From the NCBI RefSeq assembly GCF_014651135.1, contig NZ_BMWH01000030.1, positions 24,536 to 88,535 of the forward strand: a stretch of DNA of 64,000 nucleotides, written 5' to 3'. Every line of letters begins with the position of its first letter. The stretch's first letter is position 1. The translations under genes were made by a program, and so were the position numbers. The stretch is from Streptomyces echinoruber. GTDB lineage: Bacteria > Actinomycetota > Actinomycetes > Streptomycetales > Streptomycetaceae. Positions 23,426 through 32,594 of this stretch are shown here, piece by piece. The notes below the pieces were generated by a model. The model was given only the letters and a program-made list of their open reading frames with translations, had not been told where the DNA came from and did no database searches.

Positions 23426-25204
23426 TCAGAGCCGCTCGGGTGTCCTGATGCCCAGGAGGGCCATGCCCTGGTGCAGGGTGCGGGCGGTGATGTCGCACAG
23501 GAACAGGCGGTTCTCCACCTGGGCCGGCGACTCGGCCTTCAGCACCGGGCACTTGTCGTAGAAGCCGGTGTAGAGGGTGGCCAACTGGTAGAGGTACGCG
23601 GCCAGCTTGTGCGGGGCGTACTCGGCGGCCGCCTCGTGCACCGTCTCGGCGAAGGCGTCCAGGTGCAGGCCCAGGGCGCGTTCGGCCTCGGCCAGCTCCA
23701 GCTCCGGGTGCGCGGCCGGGCGGTGGTCGCCGGCCTTGCGCAGGATCGACTGGATACGGGCGTAGGCGTACTGGAGGTAGACGGACGTGTCGCCGTTGAG
23801 CGAGACCATCTGGTCCAGGTCGAACTTGTAGTCCCGGCTCGCCGACGTCGACAGGTCCGCGTACTTCACCGCGCCGATGCCCACCTGGGCGCCGCGCTCG
23901 GCGATCTCCTCCTCGGAGAGCTGCCCCTGGGTGTCCTTCTCGCGGACGACGGCCGTGGCCCGGTCGATCGCCTCGTCGAGGAGGTCGACCAGCCGCACCG
24001 TCTCGCCCTCACGGGTCTTGAACGGCTTGCCGTCCTTGCCGAGCACCGTGCCGAAGGCGAGCTGGTGCGCCTTGACGTCGTCGCCCAGCCAGCCGGCCCG
24101 CCGCGCCGTCTCGAACACCATCCGGAAGTGCAGCGCCTGCCGGGCGTCCACGACGTACAGGATCGTGTTCGCCTTGAGGTTGAAGACGCGGTCGCGGATC
24201 GCGGACAGGTCGGTGGCCGCGTAGCCGTAGCCGCCGTCCGACTTCTGCACGATCAGCGGGACCGGCTTGCCGTCCGGGCCCTTGATGTCGTCGAAGAAGA
24301 CGCACAGCGCGCCCTCGGAGCGCACCGCCACGCCGGCCTCCTCCAGCAGGCGGCAGGTCTCGGCGAGCATGTCGTTGTAGCCGGACTCGCCGACGATGTC
24401 CTCGTCGCGGATCTCCATGTCCAGCTTCTCGAAGACCGAGTAGAAGTAGATCTTCGACTCGTCCACGAACCGCTGCCACAGCTCGCGCGTCCGCGGCTCG
24501 CCCGCTTGGAGGTCCACCACCCGGCGCCGGGCCCGCGTCTTGAACTCCTCGTCGGAGTCGAACAGCTTGCGCGCCGCCTTGTAGAGGCGGTCCAAATTGG
24601 ACATCGCCTCCTGGCCGGAGGCCGCGGTGTCACCGGTGTCGGCCTTGTGGTCCAGCTCGTGCGGGTGCTCGTCCAGGTACTGGATGAGCATGCCGAACTG
24701 GGTGCCCCAGTCGCCGATGTGGTGGCGCCGGACCACGTTCTCGCCGGTGAACTCCAGGAGCTTCACCATCGCGTCGCCGATCACCGCGGAGCGCAGGTGG
24801 CCGACGTGCATCTCCTTCGCCACGTTGGGCTGGGCGTAGTCGATCACCGTCGTGCCGGGGTGCTCCGCGAACGGCACGCCGAGGCGGCCCTCGGGGTCGG
24901 CGGCGCGCGCGGCGAGGTTCTCGGTGATCGCCCGGTCGGCGATCGTGATGTTGAGGAAGCCGGGCCCGGAGACCTCGACCTCCTTGATCACGTCACCGGT
25001 CGTGACCTGTGCGACGACCTGCGCCGCCAGGTCCCGCGGGTTCGTCTTCGCCTTCTTCGCCAGCGCGAGGATGCCGTTGGCCTGGTAGTCCGCCCGGTCG
25101 CTGCGTCGCAGCAGCGGGTCCGCGTCGGTCTCCGGCAGCACGGCGGAGAGAGCGGACGCGAGACGCTGGTGGACGGAAGCGGTGAGGGACGTGACCGGGG
25201 CCAT
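23426..25204 (-). CDS. argS: Arginyl-tRNA synthetase
   Basis: A 592-residue class I aminoacyl-tRNA synthetase that charges tRNA-Arg. ATG 25204 (MAPVTSLTASVHQRL) is chosen because homologous sequence starts there; the open frame further upstream is tandem repeat. The N-terminal Add-1 domain (about 1-100) is followed by the catalytic core with HVGH (133-136, the HIGH motif) and GDWGTQFGMLIQYL. The C-terminal DALR anticodon-binding domain ends with MALLGIRTPERL. The length is normal. It is divergent from lysS across a repeat-rich 350-bp gap. Confidence 0.96.
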   Translation of the reverse strand: MAPVTSLTASVHQRLASALSAVLPETDADPLLRRSDRADYQANGILALAKKAKTNPRDLAAQVVAQVTTGDVIKEVEVSGPGFLNITIADRAITENLAARAADPEGRLGVPFAEHPGTTVIDYAQPNVAKEMHVGHLRSAVIGDAMVKLLEFTGENVVRRHHIGDWGTQFGMLIQYLDEHPHELDHKADTGDTAASGQEAMSNLDRLYKAARKLFDSDEEFKTRARRRVVDLQAGEPRTRELWQRFVDESKIYFYSVFEKLDMEIRDEDIVGESGYNDMLAETCRLLEEAGVAVRSEGALCVFFDDIKGPDGKPVPLIVQKSDGGYGYAATDLSAIRDRVFNLKANTILYVVDARQALHFRMVFETARRAGWLGDDVKAHQLAFGTVLGKDGKPFKTREGETVRLVDLLDEAIDRATAVVREKDTQGQLSEEEIAERGAQVGIGAVKYADLSTSASRDYKFDLDQMVSLNGDTSVYLQYAYARIQSILRKAGDHRPAAHPELELAEAERALGLHLDAFAETVHEAAAEYAPHKLAAYLYQLATLYTGFYDKCPVLKAESPAQVENRLFLCDITARTLHQGMALLGIRTPERL

Positions 25205-25554
25205 AGGTGTGGGTGCCGTTCTCCTCGGGCGTATGGGTTTACCCGGCCAGTATCCCACGGGGGGTAAAGCGAATTTCCGCCGCGTTCTTCCAGCGGGTTC
25301 TTCCGCCGCGTTCTTCCAGCGGGTTCTTCCGCCGCGTTCCGGCGGGTCCTTCCGCCGGGTTCTTCCAACGGGTTCTTCCACCTGGTTCATCCGTCGGGCC
25401 CCGACGGGCCCCGGCGGATCTCGGGTGTCCCCCGTCCGCGCCCCGCTCCGGCGCCCGGACGGGGCGCGGCCCGCGTACGCAACAATGGAATCGCCGGCCG
25501 CGGGACCGTGACGGTCGCGCCGGCGGAAATTCCAGGAACTTCCAGGAAGAGGAC
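25205..25554. other. argS-lysS divergent intergenic region
   Basis: This 350-bp region holds the argS and lysS promoters. About 105 bp of it (25285-25390) is tandem repeat. Near the lysS start the short element TTCCAGGAA occurs twice (about 25539-25557). I see no T-box-like leader. Confidence 0.5.
25285..25390 (-). repeat. Tandem repeats of about 14-27 bp upstream of argS
   Basis: Units of the form GTTCTTCCGCCGC and GTTCTTCCAGCGG alternate about seven times, decaying toward 25390. The array lies between argS and its probable promoter, so copy number could alter the leader. Confidence 0.8.
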
Positions 25555-27306
25555 GTGCCGATCGTGGCTCAGAGCACCGAGACCACCGACTGGGTCTCCC
25601 GTATCGCGGACGAGGTCATCGAGGAGTCGGAGCGCCGGGCCCCGGGCAAACCGGTTGTCGTCGCGTCCGGGCTGTCGCCCTCCGGACCCATCCACCTGGG
25701 CAACCTGCGCGAGGTCATGACCCCGCACTTTGTCGCCGACGAGATCCGGCGCCGCGGGTACCAGGTGCGGCACCTCATCTCCTGGGACGACTACGACCGG
25801 TACCGCAAGGTGCCGGCCGGCGTGACCGGGATCGACGAGTCGTGGGCCGAGCACATCGGCAAGCCGCTCACCTCCGTGCCGGCCCCGAAGGGCTCCCCGC
25901 ACCCGAACTGGGCGGAGCACTTCAAGGCCGCCATGATCGAGTCGCTGGGCGTGCTCGGCGTGGAGTTCGACGGCATCAGCCAGACGCAGATGTACACTTC
26001 CGGCGCCTACCGCGAGCAGATCCTGCACGCGATGAAGCACCGGCACGACATCGACGCCGTCCTCGCCCAGTACCGCATCAGGCCCAAGCCCGCCGAGCAG
26101 AAGAAGCAGCAGGCGCAGAACGAGCCGGTCGACGAGGCCGAGCTGCAGGCGGCCGAGGGCTCCGGCGCGGCCACCGAGGACGACGGCTCCGGTTCGGCCG
26201 GTTACTTCCCGTACAAGCCGTACTGCGGCAACTGCGAGAAGGACTTCACCACCGTCACCGCCTACGACGACGACACCACCGAGATGACGTACGCCTGCTC
26301 GGCGTGCGGCTTCTCCGAGACGGTGCGGCTGAGCGAGTTCAACCGCGGCAAGCTGGTGTGGAAGGTCGACTGGCCGATGCGGTGGGCCTACGAGGGCGTC
26401 GTCTTCGAGCCGTCCGGCGTCGACCACTCCTCGCCCGGCTCCTCTTACCAGGTCGGCGGGCAGATCGTCGGCATCTTCGGCGGCAAGCAGCCCATCGGCC
26501 CGATGTACGCCTTCGTCGGCATCACCGGCATGGCCAAGATGTCGTCCTCCCGGGGCGGCGTGCCCACCCCGGCCGACGCGCTGAAGATCATGGAGCCGCA
26601 GATCCTGCGCTGGCTCTACGTCCGCCGCAAGCTCAACCAGTCCTTCAAGATCGCTTTCGACCAGGAGATCCAGCGCCTGTACGACGAGTGGGACCGGCTC
26701 GTCGCCAAGGTCGCCGACGGCACCGCGCTGCCCGCCGACCGCGCCGCCCACCTGCGCGCCGTCGGCACCGCCGCCGGCGAACTGCCGACCACCCCGCGCC
26801 CGCTGCCGTACCGCACCCTGGCGTCCGTCGCCGACATCACCGCCGGCCACCAGGACCAGGCGCTGCGCATCCTGTCCGACCTCGACCCGGCCAACCCGCT
26901 CACCTCCCTCGACGAGGTCCGCCCGCGCTACGACCGGGCCGAGGCGTGGATCAACACGCACGTCCCCGCCGAGCAGCGCACCATCGTGCGCGACGAGCCC
27001 GACGTGGACCTGCTGAAGTCCCTCGACGAGCAGGCCCAGCAGTCCCTGCGCCTGCTCCTGGACGGCCTCGCCGACCACTGGTCGCTGGACGGGCTGACCC
27101 ACCTCGTCTACGGCGTGCCCAAGGTGCAGGCCGGGTTCTCCGCCGACGCGACGCCCAAGGAGCTGCCGCCGGAGATCAAGACCGCCCAGCGGTCCTTCTT
27201 CGCGCTGCTCTACCGGCTCCTGGTCGGCAAGGACACCGGGCCGCGCCTGCCCACGCTGCTGCTCGCGGTGGGGCAGGAGCGGGTGCGCAGGCTGCTCGGG
27301 GAGTGA
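25555..27306 (+). CDS. lysS: Class I lysyl-tRNA synthetase
   Basis: A 583-residue class I (archaeal-type) LysRS, unrelated to the usual bacterial class II enzyme. GTG 25555 (VPIVAQSTETTDW) is preferred, with AGGAAGAGG just upstream; GTG 25564 is the alternative. The HIGH-type motif PIHLGN is at 46-50 and KMSSS at 328-332. An inserted zinc-finger-like segment CGNC...CSAC is seen about 223-258. The C-terminal helical anticodon-binding domain runs to the end. A charged, low-complexity insert (KKQQAQNEPVDEAELQAAEG) interrupts the core. Streptomyces commonly carry this enzyme besides a class II homologue; no second lysS is in this window. Confidence 0.94.
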   Translation: MPIVAQSTETTDWVSRIADEVIEESERRAPGKPVVVASGLSPSGPIHLGNLREVMTPHFVADEIRRRGYQVRHLISWDDYDRYRKVPAGVTGIDESWAEHIGKPLTSVPAPKGSPHPNWAEHFKAAMIESLGVLGVEFDGISQTQMYTSGAYREQILHAMKHRHDIDAVLAQYRIRPKPAEQKKQQAQNEPVDEAELQAAEGSGAATEDDGSGSAGYFPYKPYCGNCEKDFTTVTAYDDDTTEMTYACSACGFSETVRLSEFNRGKLVWKVDWPMRWAYEGVVFEPSGVDHSSPGSSYQVGGQIVGIFGGKQPIGPMYAFVGITGMAKMSSSRGGVPTPADALKIMEPQILRWLYVRRKLNQSFKIAFDQEIQRLYDEWDRLVAKVADGTALPADRAAHLRAVGTAAGELPTTPRPLPYRTLASVADITAGHQDQALRILSDLDPANPLTSLDEVRPRYDRAEAWINTHVPAEQRTIVRDEPDVDLLKSLDEQAQQSLRLLLDGLADHWSLDGLTHLVYGVPKVQAGFSADATPKELPPEIKTAQRSFFALLYRLLVGKDTGPRLPTLLLAVGQERVRRLLGE

Positions 27307-27323
27307 CAGTGACACCGTGAGCG

Positions 27324-27355
27324 AAGCGCCCGGTGCCCCACGGCACCGGGCGCTT
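27324..27355 (+). terminator. lysS terminator
   Basis: A perfect 14-bp stem AAGCGCCCGGTGCC (27324-27337), complement at 27342-27355, CCAC loop, followed by TCTCAT. It starts 17 bp after the lysS stop. Confidence 0.85.
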
Positions 27356-27449
27356 TCTCATGCGTTCTCGTGCGTTCTCGTGCGCTCTCAGGCGGAGGCG
27401 ATGGCCTCATGCGGATGTGACGGCCTCGTGCGGATGCATGCGACGGGCC

Positions 27450-28820
27450 TCACGCGATGTGCTCTTCCTCCATCTCCCGGTAGTGGCGGTTCTGGAAGCG
27501 GTCGACCATCTTCTTGGCCTCCGCGCCGTCCAGACGGATGCCGAACTCCGCCTCGACGTTGTCGCCGAACTCACGCGGGGTCGGGTAGCTGCCGTTGATC
27601 GACTGCTTGAAGATCTGGTAGTACGCGTCCTCGTCCGGCTCCGGCGGCTCCTGGCCGGCGGCGCCTCCCTCGCCCAGCGGGCGGGTGCGGCCGGGGCCGG
27701 CGGGGATGGGGAAGCTGCCGGTGTCCTCCGGCGAGGGTGACTGCTCCTGGAACTCCTGGGGCTCCTGGTGTTCCTGCTGCTCCTGGGGCTGCCGCTGCTG
27801 CGGCAGCCGCCGGGCCTGCGGCTGCCGGGTCTGCGCCTGCTGCTGCTCGTACCACTGCTGGTACTGCTCGTCCGGGTCGTACGTCGGGTCGTAGCCGCCG
27901 TGGTAGTCCACGTCCAGCGGGGCCGCGAACCACGGGCTCTCGTCGGGGACGTACTCCGCCTGCCCGCCGTAGTGGTCCATGGCGAACTCCGGCTGCTGCT
28001 CGGCCTGCTGCTCGGCGTACGGCGGCTCGGCCTGCGGCTGCGGGGCGCGCCGCGGCTCGGCCGGGCCGGCCGCCGCCGTGAGCGCCGGGGCCGGCTCGGA
28101 CTGCTGCGGGGCCGGCGGCAGCAGCGTCGGTTCGATGCCCGCCGCCGCCAGGCCCGCCGGGGCCGTCTGCGCCAGCGGCACGCCGTAGCGGGCCAGCCGC
28201 AGCGGCATCAGCGACTCCACCGGGGCCTTGCGGCGCCAGCCGCGGCCGAAGCGGGAACGCAGCCGGGCCTGGTAGACGAGACGTTCCTGCTCCAGGCGGA
28301 TCACCTCGTCGTAGGACCGCAGCTCCCACAGCTTCATCCGGCGCCACAGCAGGAACGTCGGCACCGGCGACAGCAGCCAGCGGGCCAGCCGCACGCCCTC
28401 CATGTGCCGGTCGGCGGTGATGTCCGCGATCCGGCCGATGGCGTGCCGGGCCGCCTCCACCGCGACCACGAACAGCACCGGGATCACCGCGTGCATGCCC
28501 ACGCCCAGCGGGTCCGGCCAGGCCGCCGCGCCGTTGAACGCGATCGTCGCCGCCGTCAGCAGCCACGCCGTCTGCCGCAGCAGCGGGAACGGAATGCGGA
28601 TCCAGGTCAGCAGCAGGTCCAGCGCGAGCAGCACGCAGATGCCCGCGTCGATGCCGACCGGGAAGACGTAACTGAAGTTGCCGAAACCCTTCCTGATGGC
28701 GAGTTCGCGGACCGCCGCGTACGACCCCGCGAAACCGATGCCGGCGATGATCACGGCACCGGTGACGACCACGCCGATGAGAACGCGGTGCATCCGAGTC
28801 AGCTGTAGTGGCGCGGCCAC
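27450..28820 (-). CDS. DUF2637 membrane protein with a long Gln/Pro-rich tail
   Basis: A 456-residue protein. GTG 28820 is chosen because GGGAGGGG lies 7 nt upstream and the conserved start reads VAAPLQLTRMHRVLIG. Four hydrophobic segments in the first 140 residues (about 12-34, 48-68, 76-95, 104-126) form the DUF2637 domain, related to Spd-like plasmid transfer membrane proteins. A basic cytoplasmic stretch follows. Residues 220-390 are disordered and rich in Gln/Pro/Glu. The C-terminus (YQIFKQSINGSYPTPREFGD, EFGIRLDGAEAKKMVDRF) resembles a small DNA-binding helical domain. It is chromosomal here with no transfer genes nearby. Function unknown. Confidence 0.8.
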   Translation of the reverse strand: MAAPLQLTRMHRVLIGVVVTGAVIIAGIGFAGSYAAVRELAIRKGFGNFSYVFPVGIDAGICVLLALDLLLTWIRIPFPLLRQTAWLLTAATIAFNGAAAWPDPLGVGMHAVIPVLFVVAVEAARHAIGRIADITADRHMEGVRLARWLLSPVPTFLLWRRMKLWELRSYDEVIRLEQERLVYQARLRSRFGRGWRRKAPVESLMPLRLARYGVPLAQTAPAGLAAAGIEPTLLPPAPQQSEPAPALTAAAGPAEPRRAPQPQAEPPYAEQQAEQQPEFAMDHYGGQAEYVPDESPWFAAPLDVDYHGGYDPTYDPDEQYQQWYEQQQAQTRQPQARRLPQQRQPQEQQEHQEPQEFQEQSPSPEDTGSFPIPAGPGRTRPLGEGGAAGQEPPEPDEDAYYQIFKQSINGSYPTPREFGDNVEAEFGIRLDGAEAKKMVDRFQNRHYREMEEEHIA

Positions 28821-28844
28821 CCGTACTCCCCTCCCAGTGCGTGT

Positions 28845-28858
28845 TGTTGCGCGCAACA
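28845..28858. promoter_or_regulatory. Perfect 14-bp palindrome upstream of the DUF2637 gene
   Basis: TGTTGCGCGCAACA lies 25 bp before the GTG start at 28820, close to the expected promoter or leader. The regulator is unknown. Confidence 0.4.
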
Positions 28859-29006
28859 GGGTGGCACATGCGTACGGGGAACGGGTGACCGGTCCGCGGC
28901 GAAGGCCCCGCCGGCCCTTCCGGGCGCCGGAAGCCCAGCCCCTCTCGGGGCCGGGGACTCAGCCCGCCTTGGCGCCGGGGACTCAGCCCGCCTCGGCGCC
29001 GGAGGC

Positions 29007-29963
29007 TCAGCCCTCCTTGGCGCCGGAGGCCGACGGCGACGGGGACTTCGCCGCCCCGGACGCCGACTTCGACGCGGACGGCGACGCCGACTTCGACGGC
29101 TTGGCCGACCCGGACGCCGACTTCGACGGCGACGCGCCCTGCCCGGCGCCCGGCGCGGCACCGCCGCCGTCACCGTTGGCCTTCGCCACCGCGGCCACGA
29201 CCTCCTTGGCCGCCTTCTCGGCCGCCTTCGTCAGGTCACCGGCGTCCGGCGTCTTGTCACCGGCCAGGCCGGCGCCGTTGTAGTCGAGGGTGACGACCAC
29301 GTTCTCCACCCGGGCCACGACCGTCTGCTGCTTGAAGAGGCCCTCCTTCTTCTTCAGGTCGTAGCGCACCGCCGTCGCCTCGTCGCCCGCCCCGGACACC
29401 GGCTCCGACTTGGTGTTCTTCGCGCCGTCCGTGGACTGGGCGCCCTGCACCTGCTTGGCGTAGAACTCCTTCGCCTGCTGCTCGCCCGAGCCCCGCGCGG
29501 TGTCCGACTCGAACCGCAGCAGCGAGACGTTCAGCCAGCGGAACTGCGACCCCTTCACGCCGTTGTTGTCCAGGCTGCTCCAGTTGCAGCTCGCCCGCGC
29601 CGAGACGTCGTCCGACGCGCCCTCCTTGCCGGACTTGACCCCCTTCGGCACCAGATCACCCAGTGTCTTCTTCGACAGCACCGCGCACGGCTCCGGCAGC
29701 TTGCCGTACGCCGCCGCCTGCACCGTCGGGGACGGGCTCGCCGACGCGCTCGCCGCGGCGCTCGCCTCCTGCGTGACGTCGCCGCCGCCCTTCGCGCCGG
29801 AGTCCGAGCCGGAGTCGGAGGAGCAGCCGGCGGCGGCCAGCAGCACGGGGGCGGCGGCCGCGCAGGCAAGGACGCGGCTCAGGCGCCTCGCCCGCCGCTC
29901 ACGCCGGTCACCCTGGTCTCGCTGTGCTGCTCGCTGCATGGTTCCTTCACTCATGACGCTCAT
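29007..29963 (-). CDS. DUF3558 lipoprotein (first of two)
   Basis: About 318 residues. The start may be ATG 29963 (AGGAG 10 nt upstream), ATG 29954 or ATG 29939; the last places a GAAGGA close in front. The lipobox is LLAAAGC, so the mature protein is a lipid-anchored surface protein. The DUF3558 domain covers GKLPEPCAVLSKKTLGDLVP to ARASCNWSSLDNNG and onwards; the two cysteines probably pair. The last 45 residues are Ser/Ala/Lys/Pro low complexity. A similar lipoprotein gene lies immediately upstream on the same strand, giving a tandem pair. Family function is unknown; some actinobacterial members are linked to cell-envelope biology. Confidence 0.78.
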   Translation of the reverse strand: MSVMSEGTMQRAAQRDQGDRRERRARRLSRVLACAAAAPVLLAAAGCSSDSGSDSGAKGGGDVTQEASAAASASASPSPTVQAAAYGKLPEPCAVLSKKTLGDLVPKGVKSGKEGASDDVSARASCNWSSLDNNGVKGSQFRWLNVSLLRFESDTARGSGEQQAKEFYAKQVQGAQSTDGAKNTKSEPVSGAGDEATAVRYDLKKKEGLFKQQTVVARVENVVVTLDYNGAGLAGDKTPDAGDLTKAAEKAAKEVVAAVAKANGDGGGAAPGAGQGASPSKSASGSAKPSKSASPSASKSASGAAKSPSPSASGAKEG

Positions 29964-30134
29964 ACGCTCGTGGCTCCTGCGGTGTTCCTGCGGTGTCCCT
30001 GCCGGGATCCTGCGAGGACCCTGCGGATTCGCTGTGGTGGAACGGGTCCGAGGGGCCACGGTACGCCGTGCCGCCGGCACCCGGTCGCCCTTCCCGGGCA
30101 TCGCGACGAGCGCCACAGCGGGCGCCGGACTCCG

Positions 30135-31037
30135 CTAACCGTTGAGCGCGTCGGCCAGCCGAGCCGCCAGTTTCCGGGCCTTGTCCTGCATTTCCGCGCT
30201 ATCCGGAACCACGCCCGCGGTCGCCGGCTGCTCCACGTACTCCACCGTCACGATCACGTTCGACGTGCGGAACACCACAGTCACCGTCCGCTGCTTGGCC
30301 GTCGAACCCGAGCTGCTGAGGGTGTCGTCCACGAACGCCTCGTCACCGAGGTCGTCCAGCGTGCGCGGCTGGAGATCGGACGGCGTGACACCCGCGGAGG
30401 GCGACGACGCAGACTCCGACGGCGCCTTCGACCCCGACGGCGAGGCGGAGCCGGACGGCGACGGCGAGGAACCGGTCCCCGCGTCCGCACCGTCGCCGGA
30501 GTCACCGGAGTCGGAGTCACCGGAATCATCGGAGTCGCCGGACGCCGACGCGCTCGCGCTCTCCGGCGACGTCTGGGACCCCGACGGCTCCGGCAGGTCG
30601 GCCGCGTCCTCCTTCTTCGCGAACACCTCGCGCGCCTGATCGTCGTCGCTCACGGCGTTGTCGTAGGAGACGACCCGCTCGAAGTCGACGTACAGGTGGT
30701 CGGTGGCGTCCGCCGACTCCACCTTCCAGCGGCAGCCCACCCGGCGGTCGGTGTCGTAGGTCAGGGTCGGCTCGCCCTCGTACGCCTTCTCCCGCTGCGT
30801 GGCGTCCGCGAGCTGCTTGATGCCCGGCAGCAGCGAGTCCAGCGTGCCGTGCCCGACGGCGCCGCACGGCTCCGGCAGCGTGCGGTACTTGCCCGGCTGG
30901 CCCGCCTGCACCGCCGTCCCGGTGTCCCCCGGGTTCGCGTCGTCCGTCGCGGTCCCGCCGTCCGAGCCGCCGGTGCAGCCGGCCAGCAGCGCCACGAGGA
31001 GCGCCGCGACGCCGGACACGTACGCCTTCCGCTGCAC
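30135..31037 (-). CDS. DUF3558-like lipoprotein (second of two)
   Basis: A 300-residue protein from ATG 31037 (MQRKAYVSGVAALLVALLAG, lipobox LLAGC). After a Gly/Asp-rich linker it has the same pattern as its neighbour: YRTLPEPCGAVGHGTLDSLL, a second Cys in VGCRWKVES and the SNVIVTVEYVE strand near the C-terminus. A long Ser/Asp/Pro low-complexity insert (about 155-225) splits the domain. The two genes are probably ancient duplicates and may be co-expressed. Function is unknown. Confidence 0.75.
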   Translation of the reverse strand: MQRKAYVSGVAALLVALLAGCTGGSDGGTATDDANPGDTGTAVQAGQPGKYRTLPEPCGAVGHGTLDSLLPGIKQLADATQREKAYEGEPTLTYDTDRRVGCRWKVESADATDHLYVDFERVVSYDNAVSDDDQAREVFAKKEDAADLPEPSGSQTSPESASASASGDSDDSGDSDSGDSGDGADAGTGSSPSPSGSASPSGSKAPSESASSPSAGVTPSDLQPRTLDDLGDEAFVDDTLSSSGSTAKQRTVTVVFRTSNVIVTVEYVEQPATAGVVPDSAEMQDKARKLAARLADALNG

Positions 31038-31309
31038 CGTCGGGCTCCTCTCGCCGCTGTGCCGTGGTCTTCGCCTCCCGGCGTCCCCGCCGCCCGACTG
31101 CCGCTCGACCAGTGCTCGGCCGGTGCTCGACCAGTGCTCGGCCGGTGCTTAATCGGTTGCCGCGCGGGGGTGCGCCCTGAGGACAATGTCTACCGCACTG
31201 TTTATCGCACGCACTGCCGTGGACGCCGGTCCGTCATCCCTTTCGCCGACCTTGACACGGCTATTGCGGTTCAGGACTTCTCTTCTGCTTTCGGGGGACT
31301 GAGAACGAT
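31038..31309. other. Intergenic region between DUF3558 and rtcB genes
   Basis: A 272-bp divergent gap. It contains a short repeat block at 31101-31150 (GTGCTCGACCA and GTGCTCGGCCG alternating) and a TTGACA element at 31252 that could be part of the rtcB promoter. No other feature recognised. Confidence 0.4.
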
Positions 31310-32503
31310 ATGTCGTACGTGGAGATACCGGGCGCGAAGGTCCCCATCCGCATGTGGGCCGACCCCGCGACCGTCGAACCCGCGGCTCTCCAGCAGCTCC
31401 ACAACGTCGCCACCCTTCCCTGGATCAAGGGTCTCGCCGTCATGCCCGACGTCCATTACGGCAAGGGTGCGACCGTCGGCTCCGTGATCGCCATGCGGGG
31501 AGCGGTGTGCCCGGCCGCGGTCGGGGTGGACATCGGGTGCGGCATGTCGGCGGTGCGGACGTCGCTGACGGCGGACGACCTCCCCGGCGACCTGTCCCGG
31601 CTGCGCTCGCGGATCGAGCAGGTGATCCCGGTGGGGCGGGGCATGCACGAGGAGCCCGTCGACCCGGGCCGCCTGCACGGGCTGGCCACCGCCGGCTGGG
31701 AGGACTTCTGGCGGCGGTTCGACGGGGTCGCGGAGGCGGTCAGGCTCCGCCGGGAGCGGGCGGCGAAGCAGATGGGAACGCTCGGCAGTGGGAATCACTT
31801 TGTCGAGGTCTGTGTGGACACCTCCGGATTTGTCTGGCTGATGCTGCACTCCGGTTCCCGCAACATCGGCAAGGAGCTCGCCGAGTACCACATCGGCGTC
31901 GCCCAGAAGCTCCCGCACAACCAGGGCCTGGTCGACCGCGACCTCGCGGTGTTCGTCGCGGACACGCCGCAGATGGCGGCCTACCGCAACGACCTGTTCT
32001 GGGCGCAGGAGTACGCGCGCCACAACCGCTCGATCATGATGGCGCTCCTGAAGGACGTCGTCCGCAAGGAGTTCAAGAAGGCCAAGCCGACCTTCGAACC
32101 GGAGATCTCCTGCCACCACAACTACGTGGCGCAGGAGCGGTACGAGGGCATGGACCTGCTGGTCACCCGCAAGGGCGCCATCCGCGCGGGCGCCGGCGAC
32201 TACGGGATCATCCCGGGCTCGATGGGCACGGGCTCGTACATCGTGCGCGGCCTCGGCAACGAGGCGTCGTTCAACTCGGCCTCGCACGGCGCCGGCCGCC
32301 GGATGAGCCGCAACGCGGCCAAGCGCCGCTTCACCACCAGGGACCTGGAGGAGCAGACCCGGGGCGTGGAGTGCCGCAAGGACTCCGGCGTCGTCGACGA
32401 GATCCCGGGCGCCTACAAGCCGATCGAGCAGGTCATCGACCAGCAGCGGGACCTGGTGGAGGTCGTGGCGAAGCTGAAGCAGGTCGTCTGTGTGAAGGGG
32501 TAG
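31310..32503 (+). CDS. rtcB: RNA-splicing ligase RtcB
   Basis: A 397-residue GTP- and Mn-dependent ligase that joins RNA 2',3'-cyclic phosphate (or 3'-phosphate) to 5'-OH ends, for RNA repair. Motifs in order: DVHYGKGATVG, GVDIGCGM with metal ligand C77, GTLGSGNHFVE, the metal-binding SGSRNIGK and CHHN segments, and SASHGAGR, where H326 is the nucleotide-accepting histidine. The protein ends in VCVKG as the family does. ATG 31310. Neither rtcA nor an archease gene is adjacent. Monocistronic, with a hairpin after the stop. Confidence 0.94.
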   Translation: MSYVEIPGAKVPIRMWADPATVEPAALQQLHNVATLPWIKGLAVMPDVHYGKGATVGSVIAMRGAVCPAAVGVDIGCGMSAVRTSLTADDLPGDLSRLRSRIEQVIPVGRGMHEEPVDPGRLHGLATAGWEDFWRRFDGVAEAVRLRRERAAKQMGTLGSGNHFVEVCVDTSGFVWLMLHSGSRNIGKELAEYHIGVAQKLPHNQGLVDRDLAVFVADTPQMAAYRNDLFWAQEYARHNRSIMMALLKDVVRKEFKKAKPTFEPEISCHHNYVAQERYEGMDLLVTRKGAIRAGAGDYGIIPGSMGTGSYIVRGLGNEASFNSASHGAGRRMSRNAAKRRFTTRDLEEQTRGVECRKDSGVVDEIPGAYKPIEQVIDQQRDLVEVVAKLKQVVCVKG

Positions 32504-32560
32504 GTCCGGTGGGTCAGGTTCGGTGGACCTGGGCCGGTGGGCCGGGTCCGATCGACGGGC

Positions 32561-32592
32561 CGGGGGCGTCCCGCATCCTCGCGGGGCCCCCG
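32561..32592. terminator. Hairpin between rtcB and the convergent small membrane protein gene
   Basis: Arms CGGGGGC...CCCGC and GCGGGGCCCCCG pair with a two-base bulge and a short loop, directly before the stop of the convergent gene, followed by TTTC in the rtcB direction. Confidence 0.6.
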
Positions 32593-32594
32593 TT

